A DNA stretch of 64,000 nucleotides from Dipodascopsis uninucleata var. uninucleata. Taxonomy: Eukaryota; Ascomycota; Lipomycetes; Lipomycetales; Lipomycetaceae. The translations under genes were made by a program, and so were the position numbers. The notes under the pieces were generated by a model. The model did no database searches. It was not told the origin of the DNA and saw nothing but the letters and a program-made list of their open reading frames with translations. Below are positions 1 to 11,045 of this stretch, one piece after another (within the stretch, counting starts at the first letter, position 1; every line of letters starts with the position of its first letter). Where the stretch lies: NCBI GenBank assembly GCA_030568195.1, contig JAJLTO010000001.1, positions 1,116,001 to 1,180,000 of the forward strand, given 5' to 3'.

Positions 1-393
1 AAAGAGAATGCGATATTGTCATACCGTTAGTGTAATAATACAACACTTCACAAATGAGCAGTTGGGAATGATGAGAATGCTAGCAAAATTTAAGCGGAAG
101 CTGCTAAATATAATTAATACATTTTTTTACATTTTTTACCCTTTGGCCGGCAGAAAATAGCAATATTCAGCTGATCTAGACTATGACTAAATGCTAATTA
201 TTCAATAGCTATTCTGAACATTGAGCACTTCCAGAAGCTCTCTGTATATTGTTGACAAAGATTGCCTTTACAAAATATTGATATACACTTGAATATCTTC
301 CACGTACAACTATAAAATAAGAACAGGACAGTATACTACATCTAGTTTCGTATTATGTAGAATATTGCAAATAAATAATGGCAGTATCTTTAA
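1..393. other. intergenic, downstream of PCD-like gene 1
   Basis: This AT-rich stretch has no open frame of note on either strand. It follows the inferred stop of the minus-strand PCD-like gene (stop at 394-396), so it should hold that gene's 3' untranslated region. I see no RNA gene or repeat in it. Confidence 0.5.
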
Positions 394-1540
394 CTACCCT
401 TGTCTAGCCTTGACGGAGAATCGTTCGCCAAGAATTACTCGTCGCGCATGGTCTATCCCCCAGCTTCTGTAGCTTTCAGAGCCAGAATAATCTGATTGCA
501 ATTTGTGGCCAATTCTCTGTTCATCATGTTAGCTTGTATTATCTCTATTACGAACTAGAATGAATTACAACTCTATGAGAACCTTAACAATACCTTAAAT
601 GTTTTGGTGCGCTTCTGTTCGATTAAAGAAATTGCTTGCAGCTCCCTCAATCGCTCCCTCCTCAAAGTTGAAGAAAGTTCTTCATATTTATTGGCTGTTG
701 CATTCCTTTTTTTACTTATTAGTCTCCTGAGAACCTCAAAAGAAGGAGGTTCCACTAGCTTATCTAATAGAGTAATAAATCCTTCCCGAAACAGATTAAT
801 CCCATCTCTAGAATTAGACGATGATGAATTCGATTCTAATGATGTAGAATTTGTGCTAGTATTTGATTTTGACTTAGAAACTCCCCATATTTGCGACGGC
901 CCAGAATCCTATCAAATATAGAGGAAATAGTATTCAATGATTAGATTAAAATACTTAATGAAATACCTATATTATATTATAAATTTTGACTTACGCTACC
1001 TGGTGTTGTCTTTGGCTTAGCCGAACCCATAGAATCGATAATTGAATCTATTTTGTCGGCCATAGCACAGTCATCGACAGATATGAAACCGCCCTTTGAT
1101 TTCGAGAATGTACCCAACCTCACAGAGACATTTCGGTGAAAACTAAATATACGCGGATGATGGTTTACACTGTGAGTATAAAATGCAAGTTTTGTTAGAA
1201 ACAAAAACGCATCATCAAACTCTTCGAATTGAACTGTTCTCTCTAAAAAGGGCCTCTTAGTCTTGAATGAGTCTGGCTCCACGATAGACCAGTGTCCACT
1301 GTTCTCAGTTAATCTCACGAGATCAGCATCACTAATAACATTTGGTATCTTAAAGCTCCCTTCTGCTCTCATTGATTGTGTAGCACCCTGATCAAATGAG
1401 TCTCCTAATGGCGCTGAGCTATGCAGCCCTCTAATTGCATGACTGATAGTATATAATTTACCGGATCTGCATATAAAAGAAAGAGTACCCAAGCCTACGT
1501 CGCTCACTAATTTGAAAGTACTTCTTCGAACTAGTGCCAT
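394..1540 (-). CDS. PCD/DCoH-fold protein, probably mitochondrial (three exons)
   Basis: Pterin-4a-carbinolamine dehydratase-like protein; known members dehydrate 4a-hydroxy-tetrahydropterin. Exons inferred at 1540-995, 908-594 and 516-394, giving about 327 aa. Intron 1 (994-909) starts GTAAGT, ends GATAG and is phase 0. Intron 2 (593-517) starts with the weak GTATTG, has a GCTAAC branch site and ends AACAG, also phase 0. The dehydratase fold spans residues 80-170, with the hallmark HHP at 127-129 and the preceding hydrophobic helix. The third active-site His of the family appears replaced by Phe in a shifted loop, so activity is uncertain. The N terminus is basic with a 'RGLHSS'-like presequence, suggesting mitochondrial import. 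The C-terminal half (residues 183-327), Ser-rich and then charged helix, is not part of the usual domain of about 100 aa. If intron 2 is retained, the protein ends at 573. Confidence 0.7.
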
Positions 1541-1837
1541 AGTTCGAATTGTACGCGGTGGAATATCTCAAATAAAATGATTTGGTGAATGAGTGAAACC
1601 ACGTAAAAGTCGTACATTGAATAAATTTATTAAATTGTTTTGGGAGGATTTTGTGAATTTTATATCCAACATATATTTAACTATTATTTACAATGAAAAC
1701 CTTTAGTTCTTTCTCATAATGGGTCCTGTTTAGAAGTATCCAAAATTTCTAGACTGAACGCGTCTACTAAATACAAAGGAAAATTATTTGCTTTTGAAAG
1801 AAATCAAACTCCAAGGAGGTATCTATGACACATAGTA

Positions 1838-2919
1838 TTACTTTGCAATTTCGTCCATGATATGACTATTGCCATCCCTAATTCTAGCTGTATTTTGGCT
1901 CATAGTATTCATCTGCAATTCTGTGAGTTTGTTTACCATTATTAATGTTCGAGATTCGAAATTTGCGATATCTTCGTCTATTTGCTTAGATGCCGTCTCC
2001 AGCTGTGATCTAAAAACCTCTTCCTGCATCCATACGTCTGAAATGAGTTCATCAAACTCTTCTTGGTCGAGAGTCTTTAAACGTTAGTAAAAGGCCTTCT
2101 AAAAATCAGAACTTAATCTTTAGTACTGACCATTACACTCTCACGACTTTCTAATTGGAAATTATATCCTTCTTTTAGTCTATATATTGATAAATGCTGT
2201 TGAACTTCATCGTGTACTTGATTGATATATAAGGCCATTTGAAAATTAGACTGTATAGCATATTCAAAAGAACTATTACTATTACCAATAGTTAAGTATA
2301 CCACAATAGTGTTTCCAGTCCACTGAAACTGGGGATAAAAATCTGACGCACGAAAATATGCCGAAACACGCGCCATAAAAACAAAAGCTCCATCTACTGA
2401 AGGAAAACGGAGTGTGCGAGATAGTTTGAGCTTTTGAGCTTCTTCTAGTGTCCAGAATCTCCACCCAATCCGACTAAGAACAGTTAATATTTCTCTGGAT
2501 GCCTCATTAGGAGGCGTTCTTACTTGTGCAAAGGCATCTGACGCCCAAGAGATCAGATCGTGGAGTTCCTTTTCTTCGGATTGAATATTATCTTCCTGAT
2601 TGCTGGAGTCGTACGTTAACTCCCGATCTATATTTTTGATTTCACTGCGATCTTCTTCCATTAAGGATACCTCGTCAATCCATTTCCAAAGTCTGTTACC
2701 ATCAGTGTCCCTATCGTCCTTATCATTATGTCGTGAAAATCGTCCTGCTCGTGAGTCGTTCGCATTCTGAACCGTAGCTGTGTGAAGTTGCTTTATTACG
2801 TTGCTGCGACTGGAATAGTATAAACTTTTTTTTACCGACAATCGGCGCGATAGTAAACGAGACCGCATCCAATAATTGGCCATGAATTGAAGACCCAAAG
2901 CACTGCGCACAATTTGCAT
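1838..2919 (-). CDS. Degenerate PCD/DCoH-fold protein, catalytic His lost
   Basis: Exons inferred at 2919-2137 and 2074-1838. The intron (2136-2075, 62 nt) starts GTAATG, carries a perfect TACTAAC and ends TTTAAAG, phase 0; the product is about 339 aa. Residues 150-240 align by eye with the PCD fold: a Trp, an 'EEAQKLKL' strand, an 'AFVFMARVSAYF' helix, then 'IVVYLTIG'. The catalytic HHP of the family is FYP (194-196), and the downstream catalytic loop is shortened. It is therefore most likely a non-catalytic DCoH-fold protein. The N-terminal 50 residues are rich in Arg, Ser and Leu, like a mitochondrial presequence. The last 78 residues, encoded after the intron, are a predicted coiled coil. 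It lies head-to-tail with the neighbouring HHP-containing gene 297 bp away, suggesting an old tandem duplication. Family assignment is by pattern only. Confidence 0.6.
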
Positions 2920-3233
2920 CGTTCTCGCGCCAGTCGTCGTCGCTCAGTGACATTGACAGCTAAAGCGATAATCTGAAATTAAGTTAAACAGAGAAAGTGA
3001 CACGAGATTTTGAAGCATAACTCAGTGAGTATAGGCTATTTACGACATAAACACTGCGTATGCGTGCGCAGTTAATAATCATGGCATTGTAACAAGGAAT
3101 ATATACTTTGGACATATGTTAGAATATACACTATATTTAGATGCTACAGTAAGAACAAGGAAAGCGACAGCTTAATCTGCATTGGTTCAATCCTCAGACA
3201 ATATCATATTAGTGAGATAAAAGTGATTGACAT
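2920..3233. other. intergenic between PCD-like gene 2 and nitronate monooxygenase
   Basis: About 314 bp that should contain the promoter of the upstream PCD-like gene and the 3' end of the nitronate monooxygenase gene. A B-box-like GGTTCAATCC at about 3184 has no tRNA context. Nothing else was recognised. Confidence 0.4.
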
Positions 3234-4386
3234 TTAGAGCTTGGAGGAGTGACCTTTAAGCATTTTTGATGCTAGCTGAAGTTGTTGCTCAGCTTCAGTT
3301 ACCATTTCATCAACGATAGCTTTCGCAGGCTTAACTTCCTTAACGACGGCAGAAACTTCTCCCATGAGATATGGAAACGTATAGTCCTCAAACTTCTCGG
3401 GGAACTTCTTACCGTTTTTTTCATACTGCTCCATTTCCCACTCGACTGGGATCTTACCTTCGCTGGTAAGCTTCTTGATTTCGCCAATACGGTTGTTTTC
3501 CCAGTCTAATACATAAGGATTTTTAATGATCCTTAGAGGTCGACCAGTATATATGATAGAACGAATAGTACCGTCAAAATCACTCTGTATGACAGCTTCT
3601 TGATGTCCTCGAGAAGCACCAGCTTCTTCTGCACAGATAAAACGAGTTCCAACCCAAACGGCGCCTGCTCCCCACATGAGAGCTGCCGCTAAAGACTTGC
3701 CATTATAAATTCCACCGGCAGCTATAACCTGTACTTGCTGGCCGGTCAGGGAACTTTTGTAACCCTTAACGGTCTCGACGACTGAAGGGATCAAGATACT
3801 GGTAGGAATAGATCCAGTATGACCTCCTCCTTCACCACCTTGTGCACAAATGATATCAACACCAACATTAATGGCCTTGAGAGCATGCTTGGGAGCACCC
3901 ACCATGTTCATAACAGGAATCTTTGCCTTATGAAATTCATCTACAATTTCCTTTGGAGGCACACCAACCGCACAAACAAAGAGGCTAGCTCCTTCTTCGA
4001 TGATAATATTTACCAGTTGGTTTAAGTTACCATGAGTATAATCATAATTCGTCTTGCGTGCACTACCACCAACTTGCGGGACAAGTAAATCAACACCGAA
4101 CTTCGTTATACCAGGATTCAAGTGTTTCTTGATCTCTTTGATCTGTTCTCGAAGCATTTCAGGACTGTAGCCGTAGCCGCCAATGACACCTAGTCCACCA
4201 GCATTTGATACTGCAGCTGCCAGTCGGGGTCGTGCAATGAAATATCTGTCAGCATTGGAGAGTCTATACCTATTAGATTATAACGAACGAAGAGATGAGT
4301 TACTTATCTGAGGCTACGTTCATGCCAGCAAGAAGAACTGGGTGCTGGATCGAGAACAATTCTGTGATTGGTGTCGTGATGGTCAT
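3234..4386 (-). CDS. Nitronate monooxygenase (2-nitropropane dioxygenase family)
   Basis: FMN-dependent oxidase that converts alkyl nitronates such as propionate-3-nitronate to aldehyde or ketone plus nitrite, a detoxification role. Exon 1 is 4386-4304 and exon 2 is 4245-3234. The 58-nt intron has GTAACT as donor and CTGACAG as acceptor, and the phase is consistent. The product is 364 aa. The N terminus (TTPITELF, then PVLLAGMNVAS) and the flavin-binding 'LAAAVSNAGGLGVIGG' block straddle the intron, which is why the start is placed at 4386. The class hallmark 'GGEGGGHTGSIPTS', containing the catalytic His, is present, followed by 'VIAAGGIYNG' and 'GAGAVWVGTRF' phosphate-binding segments of the TIM barrel. 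Length and motifs are complete, so the enzyme should be active. No targeting signal was seen; it is likely cytosolic. Confidence 0.93.
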
Positions 4387-4655
4387 CTTGACTATATTGC
4401 TTCTTGATATTCTGACGGGCTATATACTAAACAGCACAAATATCTCTTTCCTAATAATATGGAACAGAGATAGTAGTTTATAAAAAATTACCGTTTATTA
4501 AATATTATAAATTATAATGATCACAAGCGTTAAATCAGGGAATTTACAAACAGAGATCCAAGCCGAGCGGTTTATTGTTTTAATATTCATTAATCAAATC
4601 CGTCCAGAGAGTAACTCTAATGACACCTGAAAATGCGGAGGCGATGGTATGAAGG

Positions 4656-5679
4656 TTACCCGGAAAAAAATCGAGCTGCAACGACAGAATCACGGCCTAG
4701 CTGGAACCACTCAATGTGCTCGAGATGATCCATTGCATCTCTAGGAGAGACCTCTACACCTTTTATTCCCAAGTACACTGGTGCTATTGTAAGGATGAAA
4801 GAGTTTATCTGAATGTGCTGCTTGTCATCAGGTAGTGAAGATCGCTTTGCCGCTGCTTGCACGTCTAAGAGGGAGTTAATAACGTAAGCACCACCTTCTA
4901 TCATTATGGATCGTATTCCGCGTGTCTTCAAAATATTGAAAATGGCAGACCAGGACTCTAAGGGATAGCCAGAATCCAATTCAGGGAGTATGACGACAAC
5001 ACCGCCAGCAGCCATGAAGTTCATGATTTTCTCGTCGCCATGGGGAACTTTGCTGCCTGATATTAGTATCCAGGGAGCCTTGCCATGACCGGACCTGTAA
5101 TTCTTGAAAAGCCTTGAATCAGGGCCGATGTTTGTCCGTAAGTGCTATAAATAGGATATTCAATGTCAGCAAGCCTATAATACGAAATGAAAGTGCAAGA
5201 AGTAATTAATACGAGCGCGAACAAATCGATGATCGCATCCGAGTGACCCGTCTGTCTGTAGCGAAGTGCATAAGCAAAAAAAAAGAATCTTGTAAAGTAC
5301 ATACTGGATCGATTATGATTGGTCGCGGAGATACTTCAGCCATATTGGAATGATCACTAACAGGATACCGACAATTCAAGCCAGGATCATCTGCTATGAT
5401 AGTGTTTGCACCGACAAGGATGGCATCGTGGCGAGATCGCAAGTAATGAGTCATTGACTTCGTCTCTGGGCCTGACAGATGAGTCTTCATTCCGTGTCCA
5501 ACAGCAATTCTTGAATCAAGACTTGCCGCATATGTCAGAGTAAGGAACATTCCATCGGAGTGAGATAATACCGGAGGTGGTAAATAATACTCTAAAGTGG
5601 ATCTCGCCCTATGATCTATGGGAGCAAGATAATAATTGGAACCCATTGTGATACCTCGTATGTTGTGTGATGGTTTCAA
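4656..5679 (-). CDS. RIB7: 2,5-diamino-6-ribosylamino-pyrimidinone 5'-phosphate reductase
   Basis: Second step of fungal riboflavin synthesis: reduces the ribosylamino-pyrimidinone phosphate to the ribitylamino form with NADPH. Exon 1 is 5679-5305 and exon 2 is 5144-4656. The 160-nt intron starts GTATGT, contains TTGCTGAC and ends TTTATAG, phase 0. The product is 287 aa. Exon 1 carries the family core: 'FLTLTYAASLDSRIAVG', 'LSGPETKSMTHYLRSRHDAI', then 'LVGANTIIADDPGLNCR'. Exon 2 continues with 'GHGKAPWILISG' and ends with 'IMIEGGAYVINSLL', the conserved C-terminal nucleotide-binding segment. The join 'IIIDP-HLRTN' lies at a point where homologues also vary. The gene runs divergently from the Fig1-like gene over about 620 bp. 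Confidence 0.92.
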
Positions 5680-6298
5680 GACGCTTGGAGTCTAGCTAGA
5701 TAGTTTCTGCTTCAGTCCCAAAATTTACTTCAAAATTGTGTATTGGTTTGAGGCATGAAATGCGTTTAGAATATAACTATTGACTCTAAATTTAATAATA
5801 CAAGTCCTCCTTGTGGGTATTTATAAAGATTTTCATCATATCTCGTGTTGAGTTTACGACGAAAACGTAATGTTAAAGCGTGGTGTAGGACGAAATCTAA
5901 TGTGGCAGCGCTTAAAATAGGATAAAGTAGGATACTATGATAAGATGGCACTATTACAAATCCAAGCAGATCACATAGTTTAGCTCTTTCCTTGCATAGC
6001 TTTTATGTGCAATAGATATCAGACACAGCTTGCAATGTCTGAATCGTACAGTCGCACTTCTTTGCTTGGTAGTTCTTGAATGAGGACAGTAGTGATTTAT
6101 GAGGCATGGCCGTCTGTACTATATAATAGGCATGCTAGTACCCACAATCAGTACTGATAGCTCAACAGACAGCGCTCGTCTTTTAAGAAACTCATAATAA
6201 TAATATTTTAAGAATACATATACATTAGTAGACAATTAGTTAATAGCTAATTCAATTTCACGAGCTGGTCGTTCTTAACCACATAACAGAGGAAAGCA
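5680..6298. promoter_or_regulatory. divergent promoter region, RIB7-like / Fig1-like
   Basis: A 619-bp AT-rich region between two divergent start codons. A TATA-like TACTATATAATAGG lies at about 6117-6130, some 170 bp before the Fig1-like start. I searched for the yeast pheromone-response element TGAAACA expected for a mating gene and did not see an exact copy. No open frame is supported here. Confidence 0.4.
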
Positions 6299-7254
6299 AT
6301 GATTTGGTTTATTAGAAGAGTGTGGCCTAAGGCATTGGTCCCTAGCGCGACTAGAGTTATGAGGCTTATGATGTCAGTTTTCCTGTTCATCTGTATATTC
6401 CTAATATGTGAGTATGACTTTCCGTTATTTCCCCATATGACTTTCCCTTTAGCTTGTCCAATAAGATCTGCATTTCCAGTGCAAGCTTTCCCAAAGTAAT
6501 TGAATAGAGGATTATCTAATATTTCAATTCTTGATTAGTGTTCATTATCCTTGGCTGTACCTCCACATCTTCTACATACTCTTCTGTGTACTCGACTCGT
6601 TTCACTGCAGGCTTAGCGAAGAATGGTACATTTGAAGTCCAGGCTTCGTATTATGGAATATGTGTCAAGACAGACTCTGCAATTGCCTGTTCTTCCGCCA
6701 ATAATGTTACGGCGCTTAGTATCTACAGAAACGAAACTACGTCATCAGGTGCTACTGTGGACTTGATTTCTCTAGGTGAACTTGTAGCAAAGGATCTCAT
6801 ACACCCTGTTCTGCCTATAATGTCTTTAGTGTTCGTGGTCTTAGCGTTTTTTGCGAATAGCGCAAGATGTGTGGTAGTAGAGTCTGAATCGATTGTCGCT
6901 AGCAGCTTGAATACGGCTACGCTATGGACAAGCATCCTTGGTACATTGATTTGGGGTATGGGTGTCACTTGGAATCACTCTGTCAGTAAGGCATTGGAGC
7001 GATCGATGTATGATTCGACTTCTGGTGTGATTAACGCTATCAAGGGCGACAAGATGGACTCTATGGGTTGGGCAGCTTTTAGTTTCCAGATTCTTGTGAT
7101 GATTGGTACTGTTACGAGTGTGGCTTGGGACGCCCGTAACCTTGCGCAACGTGCTCGCAATGCTGAAATGGAAAGCAACTCATATTCAATGCCAACTATT
7201 GGACGAATGTACACAGAAGAATCTGAGAAGACAAACCCGCAACCCAACGCATAA
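6299..7254 (+). CDS. Fig1-like membrane protein (mating calcium influx/fusion family)
   Basis: Fig1 proteins are plasma-membrane proteins that support low-affinity calcium uptake and cell fusion in fungal mating. Exon 1 is 6299-6407 and exon 2 is 6539-7254. The 131-nt intron starts GTGAGT, has TCTAAT as a likely branch and ends GATTAG, phase 1; the product is 274 aa. The first membrane segment is split by the intron ('VFLFICIFLI' joined to 'LFIILGC'). It is followed by the Fig1 signature 'GCTSTSSTYSSVYS' and an extracellular loop with 'YYGICV' and paired cysteines. Three more hydrophobic segments follow at about 120-140, 160-180 and 210-230, with a short polar cytosolic tail. Topology and motif match the claudin-like Fig1 group. 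Whether this copy is mating-induced is unknown. Confidence 0.8.
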
Positions 7255-7501
7255 TTGTCAAAATTGGGAGTACAGAGTTGTAAAGAAATACAATATGATG
7301 TAGATAATAGATAATAATACATAATATACAGTAACTAATCACTATGCACGGCTGCTATACCTATTTACGCATCAAATTACAAGAAAAAATGAAATTGAAC
7401 TTGGGCATTTTTGGATCATATGTTTTATCTAAAACTCTATCTTAACATTTGCATCTTTAATAAAAATATCATATACCATTTAGTACTACATCATAATCAT
7501 T

Positions 7502-8641
7502 CTAATTGCAGAGAACGAAACGATATCTAGCCTTATTAGCCTCCATGAGCTTAAGAACTTCATTAACTTCGTCCATTGGATAAGTAGTGATCCAGCTCTT
7601 AATACCATTGGTGGCAGCGAGAGCCAACATCTCGGAAATCTCTGCACGAGAACCAAGACAAGAGCCGAGAACATGAACATTCTTGCTGACAAGAGGTCCG
7701 TATGAGAAAGTTGGGAGAGGAGCCTCTGGAATACCGACTTGAACGAAACGTCCGGTTGGCTTGAGAGTATTCAAGTACTTGTCGAGTGGCATGCTTGGAT
7801 CATTGCTAGTAGAGACAATGAGATCGAACTTTCTGGTCCATGGCTTCTCCCAGTCTTCCTCATTAGCAGCAATGATACCGTTAGCACCCATAGCAATGAC
7901 ATCAGTTTCCTTAGCCTTGCTTCGGGAGAAAGCATAAACCTTATCAGCACCGAGAGCCTTGGCGAAGAGAAGACCAAAGTGACCAAGACCACCAACGCCG
8001 ACAATACCAACAGTCTTGCCTGGACCACAGCCATTTCGCTTCAATGGTGAGTAGACAGTGATGCCGCCGCACATCATAGGAGCAGCAATGTCAGATGGAA
8101 GTGCATCAGGGATTTTGATACAGAAAGAAGCTGGGTAGCGACCGTTCAAAGCATATCCACCATAGGAGATAGAGCCATCATTAAACTTAGAGTTGTAAGT
8201 AAAGACGCACTCAGTACAGTAGGCCTCATTCTCATTCTGGCATTCCTCGCAATCGGGCTTCAAGCAAGACGAACACTGGGCACCTACACCAACACGATCA
8301 CCGACCTCGAGGTGAGTAACGTTCTTACCCTTACGAGTAACAGTACCAATAATCTCGTGTCCAACAACGACTGGGTAGATACTGGCACCCCATCCTGAGC
8401 GGAGAGTATGGAGATCGGAAGCACACATACCACTAGTTATGAACACCACACCAATTAATATAACGTCTAGTAAGGATATATAGCACAAACGACCTATTCT
8501 GAACACTTACCAGTGGGAAATCTTGATATCTACATCGTCATCAGAAAAAGGCTTCGGATTGTAAGTCCCCTTGACCAAGTTACCATCAACTGATTTCTCG
8601 TCAAGACCGAGCCAGCCGGTGAATTCGTCAGTAGAAGCCAT
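7502..8641 (-). CDS. NADP-type zinc alcohol dehydrogenase (ADH6/cinnamyl type)
   Basis: Medium-chain dehydrogenase/reductase reducing aldehydes, including aromatic and branched ones, to alcohols. Exon 1 is 8641-8511 and exon 2 is 8432-7502. The 78-nt intron starts GTAAGT and ends CATAACTAG, with phase 2 restored exactly at the catalytic-zinc motif; the product is 353 aa. The join gives 'KISHCGMCASDLH', where the first Cys ligates the catalytic zinc. 'VVGHEIIGTV' supplies the next ligands, and 'CSSCLKPDCEECQNENEAYC' is the structural-zinc lobe. The Rossmann fingerprint 'GIVGVGGLGHFGLLFAKALG' is followed by 'FSRSKAKE', whose Ser-Arg after the second strand suggests NADP rather than NAD. All parts are full length. 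It is convergent with the Fig1-like gene, with 247 bp between stops. Confidence 0.93.
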
Positions 8642-11045
8642 TTTGTCACAATTTACAAGATATATATTTAAAAAACCTTATAAACAATCTACAAGGAAAG
8701 TAGAATATATTACGATTAATGGAACTGGAGGCATTTATAAGTTTATAGAAGAAATGCGTAAACTCTTTATGCTTTTTCCAGAATCATCGTCGAATTAGAT
8801 TACCAAAGCACAATGAGATTACAGATATGACTTTGCCATCTTCAAATACCCAGAAAAGTCATTATTTCCTTTCTTAGCGCCTAGATAAAGACAGAAATGA
8901 AGCCAAAACCTGCCATCTTCAGCCAGCTATTGATACCTTCTCAACCGAGCCCACTCAGCATTTATTTTAGCTTGCAACCAGTTCCTCGGCAAAAGAGTAA
9001 CAGTTAAGTGACCAATAATAGAGTAGACACCATACGGTAGTCGGTCGGTCTGCAATTACCTACAGTCAGCATCAACAGCGGATAATTGAGATATCAGGAG
9101 AATTCCAGTATAAAATTCGCCTCACTCCAATCTTAGTGAGCACGATTGCGCTAACCTGCGAACACTAATTCTCCCGCTACTGAGGCTATCAAGATACACA
9201 GCGCTCGCAAGTGGCATTTGCCTGGAAATTACTTCCGACCATGTGAGTTCAAGATAGTGAAGTTCCTAACGTCTTACCTGATTAGGGTAAACCTCTGAAC
9301 AGATTTGTTTAGGGCAATTTTGCGGCGACATGCTGCCACGCTGATTTCTGCCAGAGTAGTATGCACCAACAGACTACCACTTAAAGCAAAACGCCTTCAC
9401 AGCGAGCTCTATACACACCACTTGGGTCTCTGACATAAAATACATAGTAGTCCTTAGCAAGCGATTGTGATTTTTGTATTCCGTAACACGCGGAAACACA
9501 AGCGAGCAAATTAACTCCTGTAGCCCAACTTTAGTTCTATTCAAGCAGAACTCTCGTACGACAAGCAGTGGCATTCTGAACGATGCACCAGTTCGCGTCT
9601 GATGCAATCTGCTTATCAAATATATACATCGAGAAACAAAAGCCTTCTCTCTTGGTAAGATTTCAAAGAGAAGAAAACAAAGCTGATGGGCAGTTAAAAA
9701 GGAACAGAGCGAGCAGATCGTGCTTAAATATACCTTCTACTGCGCTCGGGTGATCAATCCTCCAAGGTGGAGGGGAAATTACCTTTCGCTGGCTAGCTCT
9801 GTTAGGCGACGGTGCCAGTCAGTCATTGCGCGATTAGGCAACAAAGGGAAAGGACGCTCTGTTCAGGGACACTGACAAGAGCTTCGACAAGAATGACTTC
9901 TTTGAAAATGACTACTATGAGAACGACTTCTAGAGAATAGCTGGATTCTGCTGCGTCTACGGCGCCTCGTTCAGTGCGTCGCGCCACAACAAGCGTTTAG
10001 CAAGCATACTTCGGCACTTTGGGATGTTTGTATGGCTTTTTATGTAGTCAGCAGCGTGTTATTTATCTCGCACGAGTTCCCGCTGCGTGTAAAGCACAGC
10101 AGTCGCACTACGTGCTATCACTAAATAACTAACATGCAACATGAATAGGTCTATTAGCACTTCGCTGAGCGCAGTCGCTTACTACACCGACGTAGAGATG
10201 GTCTCGATATTAATTTTTTTCAGGTATGGTCCGCTGGAGATGCCTAAACATTCAAAACTCGAACAACACAATACGGTACCCGCCTCAAACATGCTGCGCT
10301 AGCTTCATGGCTTAGTCAAGCAACAAACTGCTGTACTGTAATCCGCCTTGTAATTGAAGATTTCAATTCCCAAGCTGTGTGCTATTATAGCACGAAGATG
10401 GCAGTGCAGCAGCATATGTTTGATATTCGCTTAGAGCTCATACACTAATTATAGTCATTTCCCATTTCGTACTGTCTTTTTGCTCACTGTTCTTAGCGTT
10501 GGTTCCCAGATGGCACTATGCATGCATCGATATCATAGGGCGCCTGCGAGGGACCAAGTAACTAGCTATAAAGACCAAATAATATCCAGTTTCTTTAATC
10601 GCTAATCGCACGTAGACATGCAGCTCTCTTTTGAGTCTGCTACCGTGGATATGTAAAGTCGGAGCTGTTGAATAGCGTAAAGTTCTAAGGTGCAACTTAA
10701 TTACACTAGCCATATCTTATATAGTAGAATGCGGTTTAGTAGGCAAACTCATACTCGTAAGACTCACAGACTTGGATTTCATGAACTGTGCTTAATTTCA
10801 TCGGCTAGTCATCGCTTTAACGGATACCAAAGGCTCTTGCTTCCATTGATTGACGACGTCAGACTCTTTTTGCTCTGTTAAGCTCATACTACAGCATTCC
10901 AGGACACTTCAATCTGCACGACTGCAAGCTACCTTTCCGGCAGTCCCCTGCATAGTGACTATTACGCTCACTAAATACAGCTCCGTCGTTACGTATAACT
11001 TCGTTCGAATGAATGCTACTCTAACTTTAGTTCCATTATTCTACC
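8642..11045. promoter_or_regulatory. 2.4-kb non-coding region upstream of Upc2-like regulator
   Basis: This is the longest gene-free stretch in the window and is visibly richer in G and C than other gaps here. Starts of the ADH6-like gene (minus) and the Upc2-like regulator (plus) face away from it, so it is a divergent promoter. It contains a TATA-like CTTAAATATACC at about 9723 and a TTACGTATAAC near 10990. The latter is one base from the sterol-response core TCGTATA, but this is weak. Three imperfect 15-bp repeats lie at 9889-9933. Small ATG-initiated frames (for example 10690-10881) have no support as proteins and may only act as upstream ORFs. No tRNA-like A/B boxes were found. Confidence 0.4.
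9889..9933. repeat. three imperfect 15-bp tandem units
   Basis: Units at 9889-9903, 9904-9918 and 9919-9933 share the pattern GARAAYGACTWCTWK with a few differences (the first begins AAG). A fourth, weaker match precedes them. Read on the plus strand they would encode a short acidic-aromatic peptide without a start codon, which is probably incidental. They lie in the upstream region of the Upc2-like gene and could be a minor regulatory repeat. Confidence 0.5.

Noticed and set aside
3181-3196. B-box-like GGTTCAATCC suggesting a tRNA
   Set aside because: There is no A box at the right distance upstream, no acceptor-stem pairing and no anticodon arm could be drawn. I found no convincing tRNA gene anywhere in the window.
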